A stretch of DNA of 5,444 nucleotides, taken from assembly GCA_944388615.1 (NCBI GenBank), contig CALXJL010000087.1, forward strand, positions 1-5,444, given 5' to 3'. This document shows positions 5,202-5,444 of this stretch, piece by piece (within the stretch, counting starts at the first letter, position 1; the number at the start of each line of letters is the position of its first letter). The stretch is from an uncultured Clostridia bacterium (GTDB taxonomy: Bacteria > Bacillota > Clostridia > TANB77 > CAG-508). The position numbers were made by a program, and so were the translations under genes. The notes beneath the pieces were generated by a model. The model saw only the letters and a list, made by a program, of their open reading frames with translations, was not told the origin of the DNA and did not search any database.

Positions 5202-5444
5202 TTAATAGTTATAATCCCATAAACTTAATTTTCCATTTATCTCTATTGGTCTAATTTCTTCAACCTCTTCAATTTTAAAACCATATCCTTTCCATTCTGT
5301 TTTATTCAAACCTTTATAAACATCAGGATTTTTAGGAATGACTTTTTTTCTAAAATTGTCATCTACATAAATACAATCTGTTATTTTAGCTTTTGCTATT
5401 ATACAACCTTTAGGATACTCTAATTTTAAATCTTTAAATCTAGT
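5202..5444 (-). CDS. ASCH-domain protein, 5' end cut by window edge
   Basis: The last 80 residues of a protein whose start lies beyond the right edge are visible. The pattern fits the C-terminal half of an ASCH domain, a PUA-like beta-barrel: the strand GCIIAKAKITDCIYVDD (13-29), then WKGYGFKIEEVEEIRPIEI (51-69) and GKLSLWDYN (71-79), matching the family's 'G.a.i.dc... yg...e...ipi.G..glW.y' flow. ASCH proteins bind RNA or nucleosides; a characterised E. coli member (YqfB) hydrolyses N4-acetylcytidine. The substrate-contacting Lys/Glu/Arg motif of the family lies upstream, outside the window, so activity cannot be judged. The gene stops 28 bases before the MazG-like ATG, consistent with one transcript. 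An EVE/PUA-like relative is the main alternative. Confidence 0.7.
   Translation of the reverse strand, partial: TRFKDLKLEYPKGCIIAKAKITDCIYVDDNFRKKVIPKNPDVYKGLNKTEWKGYGFKIEEVEEIRPIEINGKLSLWDYNY

Noticed and set aside
1..5444. Integron-like cassette array, suggested by small single-function genes in a row
   Set aside because: No attC-type core sites (GTTRRRY paired with RYYYAAC) or repeated intergenic element were found between the genes, and no integrase is in the window.

Overview
The window is very A+T-rich and every supported gene lies on the minus strand, so transcription runs from right to left. Most genes have purine-rich Shine-Dalgarno sites (AAGGAG, AAAGGA or GAGGTGG). TGG encodes Trp, and TAA, TAG and TGA all serve as stops, so the code is standard bacterial. 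Together with the protein style (Lys/Ile/Asn/Glu-rich, AGA for Arg, ATA for Ile) this points to a low-GC Firmicute, most likely a clostridium or relative. No species can be named. I see no tRNA, rRNA, CRISPR array, transposase, integrase or convincing terminator.

The layout in transcription order is: an ASCH-domain protein cut by the right edge (5202-5444); a MazG-like pyrophosphohydrolase (4862-5173); a 137-base gap holding an unexplained open frame (4709-4855); a peptide deformylase (4188-4724); a GNAT acetyltransferase (3618-4070); an 8-residue mini-ORF in the next gap; a HAD-fold phosphatase-like protein (3032-3517); a divergent Ham1/RdgB-like NTP pyrophosphatase (2405-2980); a NUDIX hydrolase (1830-2396); a histidine-phosphatase-fold protein (1186-1737); an HD-domain phosphohydrolase (536-1159); and a CYTH-domain protein cut by the left edge (1-482). 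Gaps are 8 to 137 bases, so part of the row may be co-transcribed. Candidate internal promoters sit before the GNAT, histidine phosphatase and CYTH genes.

All ten genes are small, single-domain and co-directional, and nearly all belong to families that act on nucleotides, nucleotide-like phosphates or RNA. MazG, Ham1 and NUDIX are classic 'house-cleaning' folds that hydrolyse non-canonical or excess NTPs. HD, histidine phosphatase and HAD enzymes remove phosphates. CYTH enzymes handle triphosphates, and ASCH is a PUA-like nucleoside/RNA-binding fold. The deformylase and acetyltransferase are the exceptions. The row resembles an accessory island of collected small enzymes rather than a single known pathway. 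Whether the genes form one functional system cannot be settled from sequence alone. Several members depart from their family signatures (missing RHG arginine, rewritten Ham1 C-terminal motifs, altered Nudix box, extra cysteine pairs in the deformylase), which suggests specialised substrates.
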